In this document: in pieces, positions 6,839 to 16,210 of the stretch
How the letters are laid out: each line of letters starts with the position of its first letter
Position numbering within the stretch: position 1 is the first letter of the stretch
Assembly: GCA_017457225.1 (NCBI GenBank)
Contig: JAFTHW010000031.1
Location: 1-40,098, forward strand
Origin: Clostridia bacterium
GTDB taxonomy: Bacteria > Bacillota > Clostridia > Christensenellales > Borkfalkiaceae
Direction: 5' to 3'
DNA: 40,098 bases
The notes under the pieces: generated by a model
Seen by the model: only the letters and a program-made list of their open reading frames with translations
Told to the model about the DNA's origin: nothing
Database searches by the model: none
Made by a program: the position numbers and the translations under genes

Positions 6839-9046
6839 TTACAGCCCCATCAAATCAGCGTATCTAGAAGTATATAACGTTACGCTGCCTTCCGCATTGT
6901 AAGTCTCCAAGATTTCCTGTTCCACTTCGCTCGTATAGGTTGCTTTCAAGGATTCATAGAAGAGGTTGGAGAACGTACCTTTCACGTCCTTTTCTTGCGC
7001 ATTGTAACCCTCGTAAACTTCTCCGTCGTAAACGAACGAACAGTAGATGATATGCCAGCCGTAATCGGAAGGACATACAACGTACGAGCCAACGCCGTTC
7101 TTCACAGCGATCTGCGCCGCATACTCGAACTCATCAACGAAATTCGTAGTCTTCGTTACCGCATAACCCATATACGTATTCAAACAACCCGTATCCGTAC
7201 TATACGCAAACATCAATTCGTTTATTGCAGACAAAGCCGCGTAGGACTTATTCTTTACGCCGTTCTTTTCTGCGTTGAAGTAGTCGTCCGCTTTCCATTC
7301 GCTTGCAAGCCCTTCTACCGAACCCATATAGTAAATGAAATCATTGAAGTTCTTAACCTTGCCTTTCTTATCCACGTATTCGTGGTTGTAATCGTTCGAT
7401 GCGTAGGTCGAAGTCCAAACACTTCCGTCTACCTGCTTCGCAACTTCGTTTGCAACGTCGCCCGTTACCGCATAGTCGAGATATTCTTCCATTTCATTGA
7501 TAAACTCATCAATGCTACCGATGGTATAAGGACTACACTTGTAACCGCCATCTTCCAAAACGTCTACCGTACCATTGTAAGGGTATGCGCCCAAATATTG
7601 AGTCAACGATTCGTATTTACCGTTTTCACCGGCATTGCTTAAGTTGTTTTCAAAGAAGAGGTAGTTCTTTTCCCCTGCTTCGATGTTGTTAAGAATATTG
7701 GCATTCTTATAATAATCGCCGGTCGCTTCAAACGCGTAATCTTCGTTTTCGTGTTCGCTGAACCAATAATTACGAAGATCTTTCGCCGTGATGTTCGACA
7801 ACAATTCTTTACGATAGTTAAACAGCTCGTTCTTGGACATATTCTTGTTCTGCGCCGCCGCATATGCCAATTCCTGACTTGCCGAGAACGGAAGCAAAAT
7901 GTTATACACAAAACCCGCGCCCTGCGTACCGTACAACACGAACGAATCGTCGGAAACGCCGTCAAGAGCCGTGCTGAATGCGGAAGAATCGTTCGTATAA
8001 GAATATTCCTGAGCCGCCTTAATATCGTTGTATTTTTTCGTTACGTACTGATCGTAGCCTGCAAGATTGTTGATTGCGTCTTCCTGCAAATCTTCATAGT
8101 ACTTGTTGATAAGCGATTGCTCCAACTGCGAAACGAGCTCGATGAAATAATAATCCAATTCACTGATCACCGTAGCGTCTTCGTCGTCCGCCAATAAGCT
8201 GTACGCTCTCAAGTTGCTCAAGAATGCGTTGTACGCTTTTTGTCTGGTTGCTTTCGTCGAGCCGTCCAATTTTTCGTACTCGCCGCATTCGCCGACGTCG
8301 TTTCTACCGGTGTAAACGTCGTAGTTCAATTTACCATCCTTTACAGGATAATAATTGCCTTCCGTTTTTTCCGTATTGACATTGGTAGGCGTCACACGGC
8401 TTTCGTGTTCTTCGTGTTCATCTTCCTTTACGTCGATGTACGAAGATTCTGAAGAATCAATCGTATTGTTCATCGATTTCTTAAGAGTGTAAACCGTATA
8501 ATCGTACAAGGAGTTATCCGTACCGTTTTCCGTCAGGAAATATTTCAACGTCAACATTTCGGGGTGCGCCGTCAAAAGAGCCTGTTCCTTTTCCGTCCAA
8601 GAAGAGTCTGCTTTTTGCGCCGCAACGTACGCCTTACACTCTTCAACGCTCAAGCCCTGCGACAAATAATAAGCTACCGCGTGCTGCACCATAACCTTTC
8701 TGTTTACGAGGCTGTTGATCAGCATTTCAAATACTTGCGCGGAGGTATAACCGTACTGCATATACGTAGAGCCTACGCTGAGGAAAGACGAAACCAAGTC
8801 ACGCTTGGGAACGTCCGTTTTCAAAGCAACAGTTTGTCCGTCATTGATGATCTCCGCAACTTTCGACGCATACGCGCTATATTGCGTATCCTCTTCCAAC
8901 GCCTTGGAAATATTGACGGTCGCCACGATCTGGTTTAAGTCTGCTTCCGAATTCGTCTGAATAAAGTTACAGCCCGCGCCGCCGATTGCCAAAGCAAGTC
9001 CTAAAAATAATGCCGCTGCTTTTTTCGTTGTCTTTTTCTTATCCAT
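6839..9046 (-). CDS. Parvulin-like (PrsA/SurA-type) foldase lipoprotein
   Basis: 735 residues. Lipoprotein signal: basic MDKKKTTKK, hydrophobic stretch, lipobox A-I-G-G-A-G-C with Cys26 as the lipidation site. The C-terminal part has S-D-Y-G-W-H-I-I-Y, the characteristic end of a rotamase/parvulin domain, so it is probably an extracytoplasmic folding factor anchored to the membrane. The long middle is Tyr/Asn/Asp rich and much larger than classical PrsA (about 290 residues). The start is ATG 9046, with GGAGAG upstream and a signal peptide directly after it; an in-frame start at 9112 would put 22 hydrophilic residues before the signal. It has its own promoter at 9131-9159. Family assignment rests mainly on the C terminus. 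Confidence 0.78.
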   Translation of the reverse strand: MDKKKTTKKAAALFLGLALAIGGAGCNFIQTNSEADLNQIVATVNISKALEEDTQYSAYASKVAEIINDGQTVALKTDVPKRDLVSSFLSVGSTYMQYGYTSAQVFEMLINSLVNRKVMVQHAVAYYLSQGLSVEECKAYVAAQKADSSWTEKEQALLTAHPEMLTLKYFLTENGTDNSLYDYTVYTLKKSMNNTIDSSESSYIDVKEDEHEEHESRVTPTNVNTEKTEGNYYPVKDGKLNYDVYTGRNDVGECGEYEKLDGSTKATRQKAYNAFLSNLRAYSLLADDEDATVISELDYYFIELVSQLEQSLINKYYEDLQEDAINNLAGYDQYVTKKYNDIKAAQEYSYTNDSSAFSTALDGVSDDSFVLYGTQGAGFVYNILLPFSASQELAYAAAQNKNMSKNELFNYRKELLSNITAKDLRNYWFSEHENEDYAFEATGDYYKNANILNNIEAGEKNYLFFENNLSNAGENGKYESLTQYLGAYPYNGTVDVLEDGGYKCSPYTIGSIDEFINEMEEYLDYAVTGDVANEVAKQVDGSVWTSTYASNDYNHEYVDKKGKVKNFNDFIYYMGSVEGLASEWKADDYFNAEKNGVKNKSYAALSAINELMFAYSTDTGCLNTYMGYAVTKTTNFVDEFEYAAQIAVKNGVGSYVVCPSDYGWHIIYCSFVYDGEVYEGYNAQEKDVKGTFSNLFYESLKATYTSEVEQEILETYNAEGSVTLYTSRYADLMGL

Positions 9047-9130
9047 AAAATCTCTCCGATTTTTATCCTGCGTTAGCGTGCGTTGCAAAACGACGTACTC
9101 CGCCTCTTCCATTACACGCTATCAATCTAT

Positions 9131-9159
9131 ATTATAACCGATTTTTCATAAAATCGCAA
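9131..9159 (-). promoter_or_regulatory. Promoter of the foldase lipoprotein gene
   Basis: Minus strand TTGCGA, 17-nt spacer, TATAAT; the predicted start near 9124 leaves a leader of about 78 nt. It sits immediately after the mfd stop. Confidence 0.8.
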
Positions 9160-9170
9160 ATGTTTTTCTA

Positions 9171-12100
9171 CTATAAACCGTTAAAAGTTAAAGCAAATTT
9201 TAAAAATTTCGTCATTTTTGCCATTAGATGCGCCGAATCGCGCGTTCCGGAAAACTCAATCACGGGCGCTTCCGTCATATTGAAACGGACGTCGTCTTTG
9301 TATTTGTCCATCGCCGCCAAAACTCCTTTAGAGCCGATCGACTCCAACGACGGGAACTGCAACGAGCCAAGCGCACCCGAAACCGCAATTTTTTCCACGT
9401 TGAATTTTGCAGCGTAATTTTTAAGCACGGCAATAACCATCAAATTCTCCGTCGCCTTAGGCACGTCGCCGTACGTTTCGGTAAGCGAAGCGTACACGCG
9501 CTTATAATCCGCCACCGAAGAAATTTCCGCAATCTGTTTATAACAATCCAATCTGCCAGCGGAGGACTCCACGTATTTTTCGGAAATATACGCGTTGGCG
9601 CGAATATCCAATTCCGCGGTCGTTTGCCGTTCGCCCGTCAACTCTTCTTTTAAGAGTTTGGAATACAATTCGTAACCCACTCTGTCCATATGCCCGTGCT
9701 GTTCCGCGCCGAGCACGTTCCCCGCGCCGCGAATCTCTAAATCTCGCATCGCGAGTTTGTATCCCGATCCTAGTTCAGTAAACTCCATAATCGCCTTGAG
9801 TCTTGCCGAAGCGTTCGACGTCATCACTTTTTCCGCTTTGAACGTAAAATACGCATACGCCAATCTAGAGCTCCGCCCCACGCGTCCACGGAGTTGATAA
9901 AGCTGAGAAATTCCCAAACGGTCGCTGTCGATAACGAGAATGGTGTTCGCATTCGGCAAATCAATCCCGTTTTCAATGATTGTCGTCGTAATCAGTACGT
10001 TGGATTTTCCGCTGTAAAAATCGTACACTGCGTTTTCGAGAACGGTTTTGTCCATTCTACCGTGCGCCACCGAAACCGTTGCTTCGGGTATGATCTGTTT
10101 AATCCTCGCCGCGAACGTAAAAATACTCTCCACTTTGTTATAGAGAATAAACACTTGACCGTCACGGGACAATTCCCGTATGCACGCGTCTCGGATCAAC
10201 GTTTCCGTTTCCTCCACAACATAGGTCTGCACGGGCAAACGTTCCCCCGGCGGAGTTTGAATCGTCGAAATATCCCGTATTCCCGAAAGGGACATATGCA
10301 ACGTTCGGGGAATGGGAGTCGCCGTCATCGTAAGACAGTCGATATTTTTTCGTAAATGTTTGATTTTTTCTTTATGTTCTACACCAAACCGCTGTTCCTC
10401 GTCCAATACAAGCAATCCTAAATCTTTGAACTTAACGTCAGAGGAAAGCAAACGGTGCGTACCGACTACGAGATCGATGCTTCCGTCGGCAAGTCCGTCC
10501 AAGATCCTGCGCTGTTCTTTGAGCGTATTGAAACGGTTTAAACAAGCCACGCGAACGCCGAACTGCGAAAATCTCGCGCAAGCCGTATTGAAATGTTGAC
10601 TGCTCAAAACGGTACTCGGACACATCAAAGCCGCTTGTTTCCCCGCCAACACACAAAGATATACCGCGCGGAACGCAACCTCGGTTTTACCAAACCCCAC
10701 ATCGCCGCAAAGCAAACGGTCCATCACTTTATTCGACGACATATCTGCCTTGATCTCTTCCACCGAGCTTGCTTGATCGGGAGTTAAATCATACTCGAAC
10801 GCATCTTCGAACTCCCGCATAAACACTTCGTTCTCTGGGAAAGGATACCCCGTATTTTCCGCTCGTTCAGCGTATAACCGCTTTAAGTCAAACGCCAATT
10901 TTTTAAGGGACGCTTTAACCCTCGCTTTGACTCGCTCAAAATCCGCGCCACCGATTTTACTCAACGTAGGAGCGGCGTCGCCAACGTACTTGGACAGGGA
11001 ATCCATACTTTCCGCAGGAACGTATAACATATCTCCGTCTTTATACGAAACCGCGACGTATTCTTTCGTACCGTCCGTCGTTTCGATCTTTTTCATTCCC
11101 ACGGCTTTTCCGATACCGTGCGTTTCGTGGACGACGAAATCCCCGACTTCGGGCGCGGAGAACATATCACCGCGTTTGCGACGGAGCCTTTTGTTCGTGA
11201 TCGTTTTCGTGTATAAATCCCCTGCCCCTAACACGGCGAGCTTGCATTCGTGCAGGACCATACCCTTATCCAATTTTCCCTCGGATATGCAAACTCCTGT
11301 AAACTCGGATAAGGAGTCGGGCAACTTAACGGTGGAAATATACTCTTCGGCAAGGCTTTCCGTCATTTTGACCGCGCGGGATTCTTCGCCGCAATAGAGC
11401 ATCACTCGATATCCGCCGCGAAGCCAATTTTGAATATCCGTCACAAGCGCAGAGAGTCCGTTCAAATACCTCGCCGTCGGCGTAAACTTGAAATTGTAAA
11501 TTTTTAAGGGCTGGAAAAAGAACGGGTTGCCTGTAAACACCTGCAACGCAACCCGACGTTGGTGCAAGATTTTCTCTAAAAACTCGGCTTTTTCTATATA
11601 CTGTTTGCGAGTAAACTCAAACGCTTCTCCGCCTGATTTTAAACGGTGAAACCGTTCCTCGTGCTCCTTGTATAAGGCGTTGAATTTATCCCAAAGTTCT
11701 TTCCCTTCGTCAAAGACCAAAACGGCGTTGTCGGGCAATACCGAAAATACATCCGTCGCATTCTCCAATAAGGGCATCACGTACGACGAATCGGGAATCT
11801 CCATCGAAAGAATTTCGTCTTTGATCTCCGTTCCTCTTGCGTACGCTTCGGAAGTCGTAAATTTTTTCACTCCGTCCGTCAAAGCCTTTTCTATACGAGC
11901 TTTATCCAACTCCGAAACCACGACGTCGGTCGCCGAAAGCACGGTGAGTTCTTGGACAGTGGAAAGCCGATTGCCCGTGACAAAATCGTAGGGTTTGATC
12001 TTCTCTACCGAATCCCCGAAAAAATCTATTCTGACGGGATTTTCCGCGTTCACGGGATAGATGTCGAGAATATCGCCGCGGAGCGCAAATACGCCTTTCG

Positions 12101-12578
12101 TTTCCACTTCAAACGCGCGAACGTAGCCCATTCTCGTAAGCGTTTGCGGTAGAGTAGAAAAATCAAACTCCTCCCCTTCTACAAACGTGAGCGTAGGTAA
12201 GGATTTGGGGAACAGTTGAATCAGCGAGTCAATTTCCGCCGTAATAACGGGACAACCGTTCTGCATTGCATAAATGCCGTTTAAACGACGGAAAAGCGAA
12301 TCCTTGGACAACGCCTTTCGATACGTCAAAACTTCGTCTTTCGCCGACAGCGTTTGCGTTTGCTTTCCCGTGAGCGCCGCAATATTTTCCGCCGCTTTCC
12401 GAGCGGAGTTTCCGTCCGCCGTCACGTAGACGACGGGATAGGGAATCAACCCTGCCAATAAATATTTTAAAGAATCGGAAACGCCGAAAACCGCCGTAGG
12501 CGTACCACGGCGGATATCTTCTGCGAGCAAGGGATACTCCCCTCCTAAATTTTCAAACGTGAAAAAGTCCGATTTCAT
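9171..12578 (-). CDS. mfd: Transcription-repair coupling factor Mfd
   Basis: 1135 residues, the normal size. N-terminal UvrB-like region (F-A-L-R-G-D-I-L-D-I-Y-P), RNA-polymerase-interaction domain (GDFVVHETHGIGKAVGM), then a RecG-like translocase: Walker A CGDVGFGKTEVA, D-E-E-Q-R-F-G-V Walker B, motif III TATPIPRTLHMSL, and motif VI in QLRGRVGRSS. It removes RNA polymerase stalled at DNA lesions and recruits UvrA. It follows pth by 12 nt and belongs to the prs-pth-mfd group. The Shine-Dalgarno is weak, so translation may be coupled to pth. Confidence 0.97.
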   Translation of the reverse strand: MKSDFFTFENLGGEYPLLAEDIRRGTPTAVFGVSDSLKYLLAGLIPYPVVYVTADGNSARKAAENIAALTGKQTQTLSAKDEVLTYRKALSKDSLFRRLNGIYAMQNGCPVITAEIDSLIQLFPKSLPTLTFVEGEEFDFSTLPQTLTRMGYVRAFEVETKGVFALRGDILDIYPVNAENPVRIDFFGDSVEKIKPYDFVTGNRLSTVQELTVLSATDVVVSELDKARIEKALTDGVKKFTTSEAYARGTEIKDEILSMEIPDSSYVMPLLENATDVFSVLPDNAVLVFDEGKELWDKFNALYKEHEERFHRLKSGGEAFEFTRKQYIEKAEFLEKILHQRRVALQVFTGNPFFFQPLKIYNFKFTPTARYLNGLSALVTDIQNWLRGGYRVMLYCGEESRAVKMTESLAEEYISTVKLPDSLSEFTGVCISEGKLDKGMVLHECKLAVLGAGDLYTKTITNKRLRRKRGDMFSAPEVGDFVVHETHGIGKAVGMKKIETTDGTKEYVAVSYKDGDMLYVPAESMDSLSKYVGDAAPTLSKIGGADFERVKARVKASLKKLAFDLKRLYAERAENTGYPFPENEVFMREFEDAFEYDLTPDQASSVEEIKADMSSNKVMDRLLCGDVGFGKTEVAFRAVYLCVLAGKQAALMCPSTVLSSQHFNTACARFSQFGVRVACLNRFNTLKEQRRILDGLADGSIDLVVGTHRLLSSDVKFKDLGLLVLDEEQRFGVEHKEKIKHLRKNIDCLTMTATPIPRTLHMSLSGIRDISTIQTPPGERLPVQTYVVEETETLIRDACIRELSRDGQVFILYNKVESIFTFAARIKQIIPEATVSVAHGRMDKTVLENAVYDFYSGKSNVLITTTIIENGIDLPNANTILVIDSDRLGISQLYQLRGRVGRSSRLAYAYFTFKAEKVMTSNASARLKAIMEFTELGSGYKLAMRDLEIRGAGNVLGAEQHGHMDRVGYELYSKLLKEELTGERQTTAELDIRANAYISEKYVESSAGRLDCYKQIAEISSVADYKRVYASLTETYGDVPKATENLMVIAVLKNYAAKFNVEKIAVSGALGSLQFPSLESIGSKGVLAAMDKYKDDVRFNMTEAPVIEFSGTRDSAHLMAKMTKFLKFALTFNGL

Positions 12579-12590
12579 TCTTGTTTCGTT

Positions 12591-13151
12591 TTAATTAAAC
12601 CTCGTCATTACCATTTCAATCGAAGTACCGCGCGCGAACTCCGCCGCCGCTTCCCCCGCCTTTTTACAAGCGGTCATAAACAATTCGTAGTCCTCTTTCC
12701 GAACTTCTGCGAGTACGTAATTGATAATGGGAATATCCACCGCTTCGTCGCGAATCCCGATACGGATCCTTGCAAAATCCTTTAAACCCGTTTCCCCGAT
12801 GATACTGCGCATACCGTTATGCGTGCCTGCGCTGCCGTTTGCGCGGATGCGGACTTTCCCTTTCGGGAGATCGTAATCGTCATAAATAACGAGCAGTTTA
12901 TCCTCCGCAATTTTATATTTCGCCATAAGCTGTTTAACAGCTCTTCCCGAATTGTTCATATACGTTAAAGGACGGGCAATGATCACTTTTTCCCCGCCTA
13001 CGTACGCTTCCGCCACGGAAGCCTCGCACTCGGTTTTTTTGAATTTAGCGCCTAAAATCTCCGCGACGTCTCCAACGCAGATATAGCCCATATTATGAAA
13101 CGTTTTTTCGTATTTTTTCTCGGGATTTCCGAGCCCGACGATCAGATACAT
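12591..13151 (-). CDS. pth: Peptidyl-tRNA hydrolase
   Basis: 186 residues with the family start M-Y-L-I-V-G-L-G-N-P, catalytic His19 in FHNMGY, and the tRNA-binding segment R-P-L-T-Y-M-N-N-S-G. It hydrolyses peptidyl-tRNA released from stalled ribosomes. AGGAG lies before the ATG. It sits between prs and mfd, the same gene neighbourhood as in Bacillus (spoVC). Confidence 0.97.
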   Translation of the reverse strand: MYLIVGLGNPEKKYEKTFHNMGYICVGDVAEILGAKFKKTECEASVAEAYVGGEKVIIARPLTYMNNSGRAVKQLMAKYKIAEDKLLVIYDDYDLPKGKVRIRANGSAGTHNGMRSIIGETGLKDFARIRIGIRDEAVDIPIINYVLAEVRKEDYELFMTACKKAGEAAAEFARGTSIEMVMTRFN

Positions 13152-13170
13152 AGTTTACTCCTGTGATAAA

Positions 13171-13197
13171 ATTGCCGCCGCAATAGGCGACGGCAAT
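13171..13197 (-). terminator. Hairpin between prs and pth (weak terminator or attenuator)
   Basis: 7-bp arms ATTGCCG/CGGCAAT with further inner pairing, followed on the minus strand by only three or four T. It probably causes partial read-through from prs to pth. Confidence 0.5.
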
Positions 13198-13214
13198 GTT
13201 TTCTTTCGTTTGGA

Positions 13215-14159
13215 TTAGTCGTAGAGTTTCGACATAGGCTTGTCAAGATATACGTTCTCGATTGCCGCCGCGAAAATGTCCGCAACGGACAGTACGTTGA
13301 ACTTGTCGATCTTCTTTTCATCGGGAAGATGAATGGTATCCAGCATAACGAGATTGGTAATTGCGGAATTTTGCAATCTTTCAATCGCGGGACCGCTAAG
13401 CACTGCGTGCGTACAACCTGCGTACACTTCGATCGCGCCTGCGTCTTTGATCGCTTGCGCGCCTTGGCAAAGCGTACCTGCCGTATCGATCATATCGTCA
13501 ATCATAAGACATCTCTTGCCGCTTACGTCGCCGATGATATTCATAACTTCCATCACGTTTGCCTTGGGACGACGCTTGTCGATGATCGCAAGAGGCACGC
13601 CGAATTTTTCAGCAACTTTTCTCGAACGCTTTACACTGCCCATATCGGGAGCAACAACTACGTCGATATTGCCCCGCTTTGCAAAGTGATTGTAAAGGGT
13701 AGGCCCGCCGAGCAGATTGTCTACGGGAATATCGAAGAAACCCTGAATTTGATCTGCGTGAAGATCCATCGTCAAAACGCGATCCGCGCCTGCTTCCGTG
13801 ATCAAATTCGCCACGAGCTTTGCCGTGATGGGATCACGGGAACGAGCTTTTCTATCCTGACGAGCATACCCGAAATAAGGGATAACCGCCGTGATACGAC
13901 CAGCCGAAGCACGCTTCGCCGCGTCGATCATAATCAAAAGCTCCATAAGATTGTCGTTTACGGGAGAACAAGTAGACTGAATGATGAATACGTCTCTACC
14001 GCGGACCGTTTCCCCGATATGTACGCTAATTTCACCATCGGAGAACGTGCAAACTTCGATATCACCGAGCTCGGTATTGAGCTTCTTTGCAATCGCTTTT
14101 GCCAATTCGGGATTAGAGTTACCGGAAAACAACTTGATTTCATTACCGTGCGTTATCAT
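13215..14159 (-). CDS. prs: Ribose-phosphate pyrophosphokinase
   Basis: 314 residues. The class I PRPP synthase signature is visible: [20 protein letters not shown], the flexible-loop and ATP site [21 protein letters not shown], and the ribose-5-phosphate loop DDMIDTAGT. It makes PRPP from ribose 5-phosphate and ATP for nucleotide, His and Trp synthesis. The ATG at 14159 is chosen over an in-frame TTG at 14168, because AAGGAAGG lies 9 nt before the ATG and directly abuts the TTG. Preceded by a leader of about 145 nt from the promoter at 14311-14339. Confidence 0.97.
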   Translation of the reverse strand: MITHGNEIKLFSGNSNPELAKAIAKKLNTELGDIEVCTFSDGEISVHIGETVRGRDVFIIQSTCSPVNDNLMELLIMIDAAKRASAGRITAVIPYFGYARQDRKARSRDPITAKLVANLITEAGADRVLTMDLHADQIQGFFDIPVDNLLGGPTLYNHFAKRGNIDVVVAPDMGSVKRSRKVAEKFGVPLAIIDKRRPKANVMEVMNIIGDVSGKRCLMIDDMIDTAGTLCQGAQAIKDAGAIEVYAGCTHAVLSGPAIERLQNSAITNLVMLDTIHLPDEKKIDKFNVLSVADIFAAAIENVYLDKPMSKLYD

Positions 14160-14310
14160 ATGTAACAACCTTCCTTAATTTTTTGCCGCCTCGCATTACG
14201 CTTTTCCGCTATAATCCAAGCGCGGATTTTTTCTAAATCGCATTCTCATCGGGCGCCCGCCCAATTCCCCCGTCCCAATCATTGCCGAAGCATTTTTTCA
14301 GGACATAATT

Positions 14311-14339
14311 ATAATACCTTTTTTCTTCATTTAAGTCAA
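14311..14339 (-). promoter_or_regulatory. Promoter of the prs operon
   Basis: Minus strand TTGACT, 17-nt spacer, TATTAT. The long GC-rich leader that follows (to 14160) contains the palindrome-like GGGCG/CGCCC and could fold, but matches no riboswitch I recognise. Confidence 0.75.
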
Positions 14340-14391
14340 CTAAATATGCAGCGTTTTGGATTTTCTTTCTCGAAATTTTTCTTTTTCGGGG

Positions 14392-14901
14392 TTACTCCGT
14401 TTCCATTGTCGATTTTTTCTTGAGCTGTTTTTCCTCTTTTTGCTTATTCCGCATAGAAGTAAAAAACTCGGTCAACAGGGACGAACACTCCTGTCCCAAC
14501 ACTCCTCCCGTAACGATAGTTGTATGATTGAGAAGATTGGCTTCCGCAAGCTCAGTCGTCAACGACCTGCCCTTTTGTTCATACGCGCCGAAATATATTT
14601 TGTCCACTCTTGCGTTCAAACAAGCTCCCATACACATCGGGCAAGGCTCTAACGTTACGTACAATTCGCAATTCTCGGGCAAACGCCAAGAATGAAATTT
14701 TTTACACGCCTTATCGATCGCCATCATTTCCGCGTGCGCCGACGCAAGCTGTAATTTCGTGCGACGGTTATAACCGCGCGCCACCACTTTATCTTCGTAC
14801 ACCACAACCGCTCCGATGGGGACTTCCCCCTCGGACAAACCGCGTTTTGCCGCTTTAATCGCCGCGCGCATAAATTTTTCTTCTCTCGTGAGTCTTTTCA
14901 T
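14392..14901 (-). CDS. tadA: tRNA-specific adenosine deaminase
   Basis: 169 residues of the CMP/dCMP deaminase fold. Zinc site and catalytic glutamate are H56-A-E58, with P-C-P-M-C (C87, C90) as the remaining ligands. It converts the wobble adenosine of tRNA-Arg(ACG) to inosine. The start is ATG 14901; the frame is open further upstream, but that part lies inside the M14 peptidase gene. The ATG overlaps the peptidase stop by ATGA and has GAGAGGA upstream. The Lys/Glu-rich C-terminal tail is slightly longer than usual. Confidence 0.95.
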   Translation of the reverse strand: MKRLTREEKFMRAAIKAAKRGLSEGEVPIGAVVVYEDKVVARGYNRRTKLQLASAHAEMMAIDKACKKFHSWRLPENCELYVTLEPCPMCMGACLNARVDKIYFGAYEQKGRSLTTELAEANLLNHTTIVTGGVLGQECSSLLTEFFTSMRNKQKEEKQLKKKSTMETE

Positions 14902-15731
14902 AATCCATTCCTCTCCCGCCCGTAAGCGACCGATAAATCGTATAACGCGTAGCGGTTTCTCTCCCATATATTGCAAAGCCCGCTCTCGCACAAAGGATGC
15001 GTGAAATAATCCGCGCCCGCCTCGATTGTAAACGCAGGTATTTTCAGCGTCTGAATACACCAATCCTTGTACCCGCCCACACTGCCTTTCGCATAGCAGA
15101 GCGGATACCCCGTGGACGTAGATAAAGCAACCGCCAAAGCTTTATCCCGTCCGCATACGCGCAAAGATTGAGAAAAGTACCAATAAATTTCTTCGCCTTT
15201 CGTGTGATAACTGACCGTATAATCGGGTCGAATGCTTTGCGTGAAGCGTCGAAGCGCCCGACTCTCCGGTTCGGAAAACGGTCGCCGACCGATATAATTC
15301 TCCGCCCCTGCCGTATGAACGTTTTTCACTCCCTTTCCCCAATCGGCGTCGAAATTTACATTGAGATCCACCCCTCGACCGTTAGCTTTCCATAAGGAGA
15401 AATCTTCTCCGTCATTCCATTGGAGCAAGCGCTCCCGATCGCGTTTCTTTGGAACGCTCTCCAAGCCCTTTTCTGACAAAAGACAACCGTCGGGATTGAT
15501 GAGCGGAATAAACCACATACTCCCCTTTTTTACCCCAACCGAATACTGTTTTAAAGCGAGTCTTGCCGTAATAAATTCCCTGCCGTGGATAGCGTATTGC
15601 GCGATCCCGACGGGAGAACCGCTCCCGACTTGAAAGGCGTATAGATTTCTCCCGAAAACACTCTTGCCTATTATTCTCTTCTTCGTCGTTACACTCTCGT
15701 AAAATTCCGAAACAATCTGATAAATATCCAC
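14898..15731 (-). CDS. M14-family zinc carboxypeptidase/endopeptidase
   Basis: 277 residues. M14 zinc ligands H49-G-R-E52 and H176 (S-Y-H-T-K-G), and the catalytic Glu237 in T-I-E-A-G. N-P-D-G (79-82) is present. The usual N-R dyad (G-V-D-x-N-R-N) reads N124-V125-N126, so the Arg that holds the substrate carboxylate is missing. No signal peptide. Firmicutes homologues act on gamma-D-glutamyl peptides of the wall or on small peptides; the exact substrate is unknown. It begins with GTG and no clear ribosome site; an in-frame stop (TAG) three codons upstream leaves no better start. It overlaps tadA by 4 nt. Confidence 0.88.
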   Translation of the reverse strand: MDIYQIVSEFYESVTTKKRIIGKSVFGRNLYAFQVGSGSPVGIAQYAIHGREFITARLALKQYSVGVKKGSMWFIPLINPDGCLLSEKGLESVPKKRDRERLLQWNDGEDFSLWKANGRGVDLNVNFDADWGKGVKNVHTAGAENYIGRRPFSEPESRALRRFTQSIRPDYTVSYHTKGEEIYWYFSQSLRVCGRDKALAVALSTSTGYPLCYAKGSVGGYKDWCIQTLKIPAFTIEAGADYFTHPLCESGLCNIWERNRYALYDLSVAYGRERNGL

Positions 15732-15771
15732 GCGATACTATACGCGAACAGAGGAAAAAAGTTTCCTACTC

Positions 15772-16209
15772 TTATTTGTGATATGTCGAGCCGGCATTGA
15801 TCATAAACGCGCGGTAGACCTGTTCAGCAAGAATCACACGCATCAGTTGATGGGGAAACGTCATATCCGAAAAGGAAAGTTTATAATCGGCTGCATCTTT
15901 CACCCGATCGGATAATCCGCACGACGAGCCGATCACGAACGTCACGTCGCTGCCTGCATCCGTTTGCGTTTTCAATTTCTCCGCCAACGCTTTGCTGCTG
16001 AGTTTCTTCCCCTCCACCGCAAGCGCGATGACGTACCCTTTACACGCGCGGAGAATATCCGCCGTTTCCGCCTCGGGATTGATCCCCTCCGCGATCTCTT
16101 TGATCTCCACTTTCGCAAAACGGGACAAACGCTTGACGTACTCCGCCACCGCCTCCCGATAGAAACTCTCTTTGATTTTCCCAACCGTTACGAAATAGAT
16201 CTTTTGCAT
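15772..16209 (-). CDS. rlmH: 23S rRNA pseudouridine-1915 N3-methyltransferase RlmH
   Basis: 145 residues. SPOUT methyltransferase with the SAM-binding knot F-V-I-G-S-S-C-G-L-S and the family C terminus ending Y-H-K, after F-P-H-Q-L-M-R-V-I-L-A-E-Q-V-Y-R-A. Slightly shorter than the usual 155-159. The start is ATG 16209, one nt after the CPBP stop with GGGGAT as ribosome site inside the preceding gene, so translation is coupled. Confidence 0.95.
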   Translation of the reverse strand: MQKIYFVTVGKIKESFYREAVAEYVKRLSRFAKVEIKEIAEGINPEAETADILRACKGYVIALAVEGKKLSSKALAEKLKTQTDAGSDVTFVIGSSCGLSDRVKDAADYKLSFSDMTFPHQLMRVILAEQVYRAFMINAGSTYHK

Positions 16210-16210
16210 A

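Noticed and set aside
13215-14168. TTG start three codons upstream for prs
   Set aside because: The AAGGAAGG ribosome site directly abuts the TTG and is at the right distance only for the ATG at 14159.
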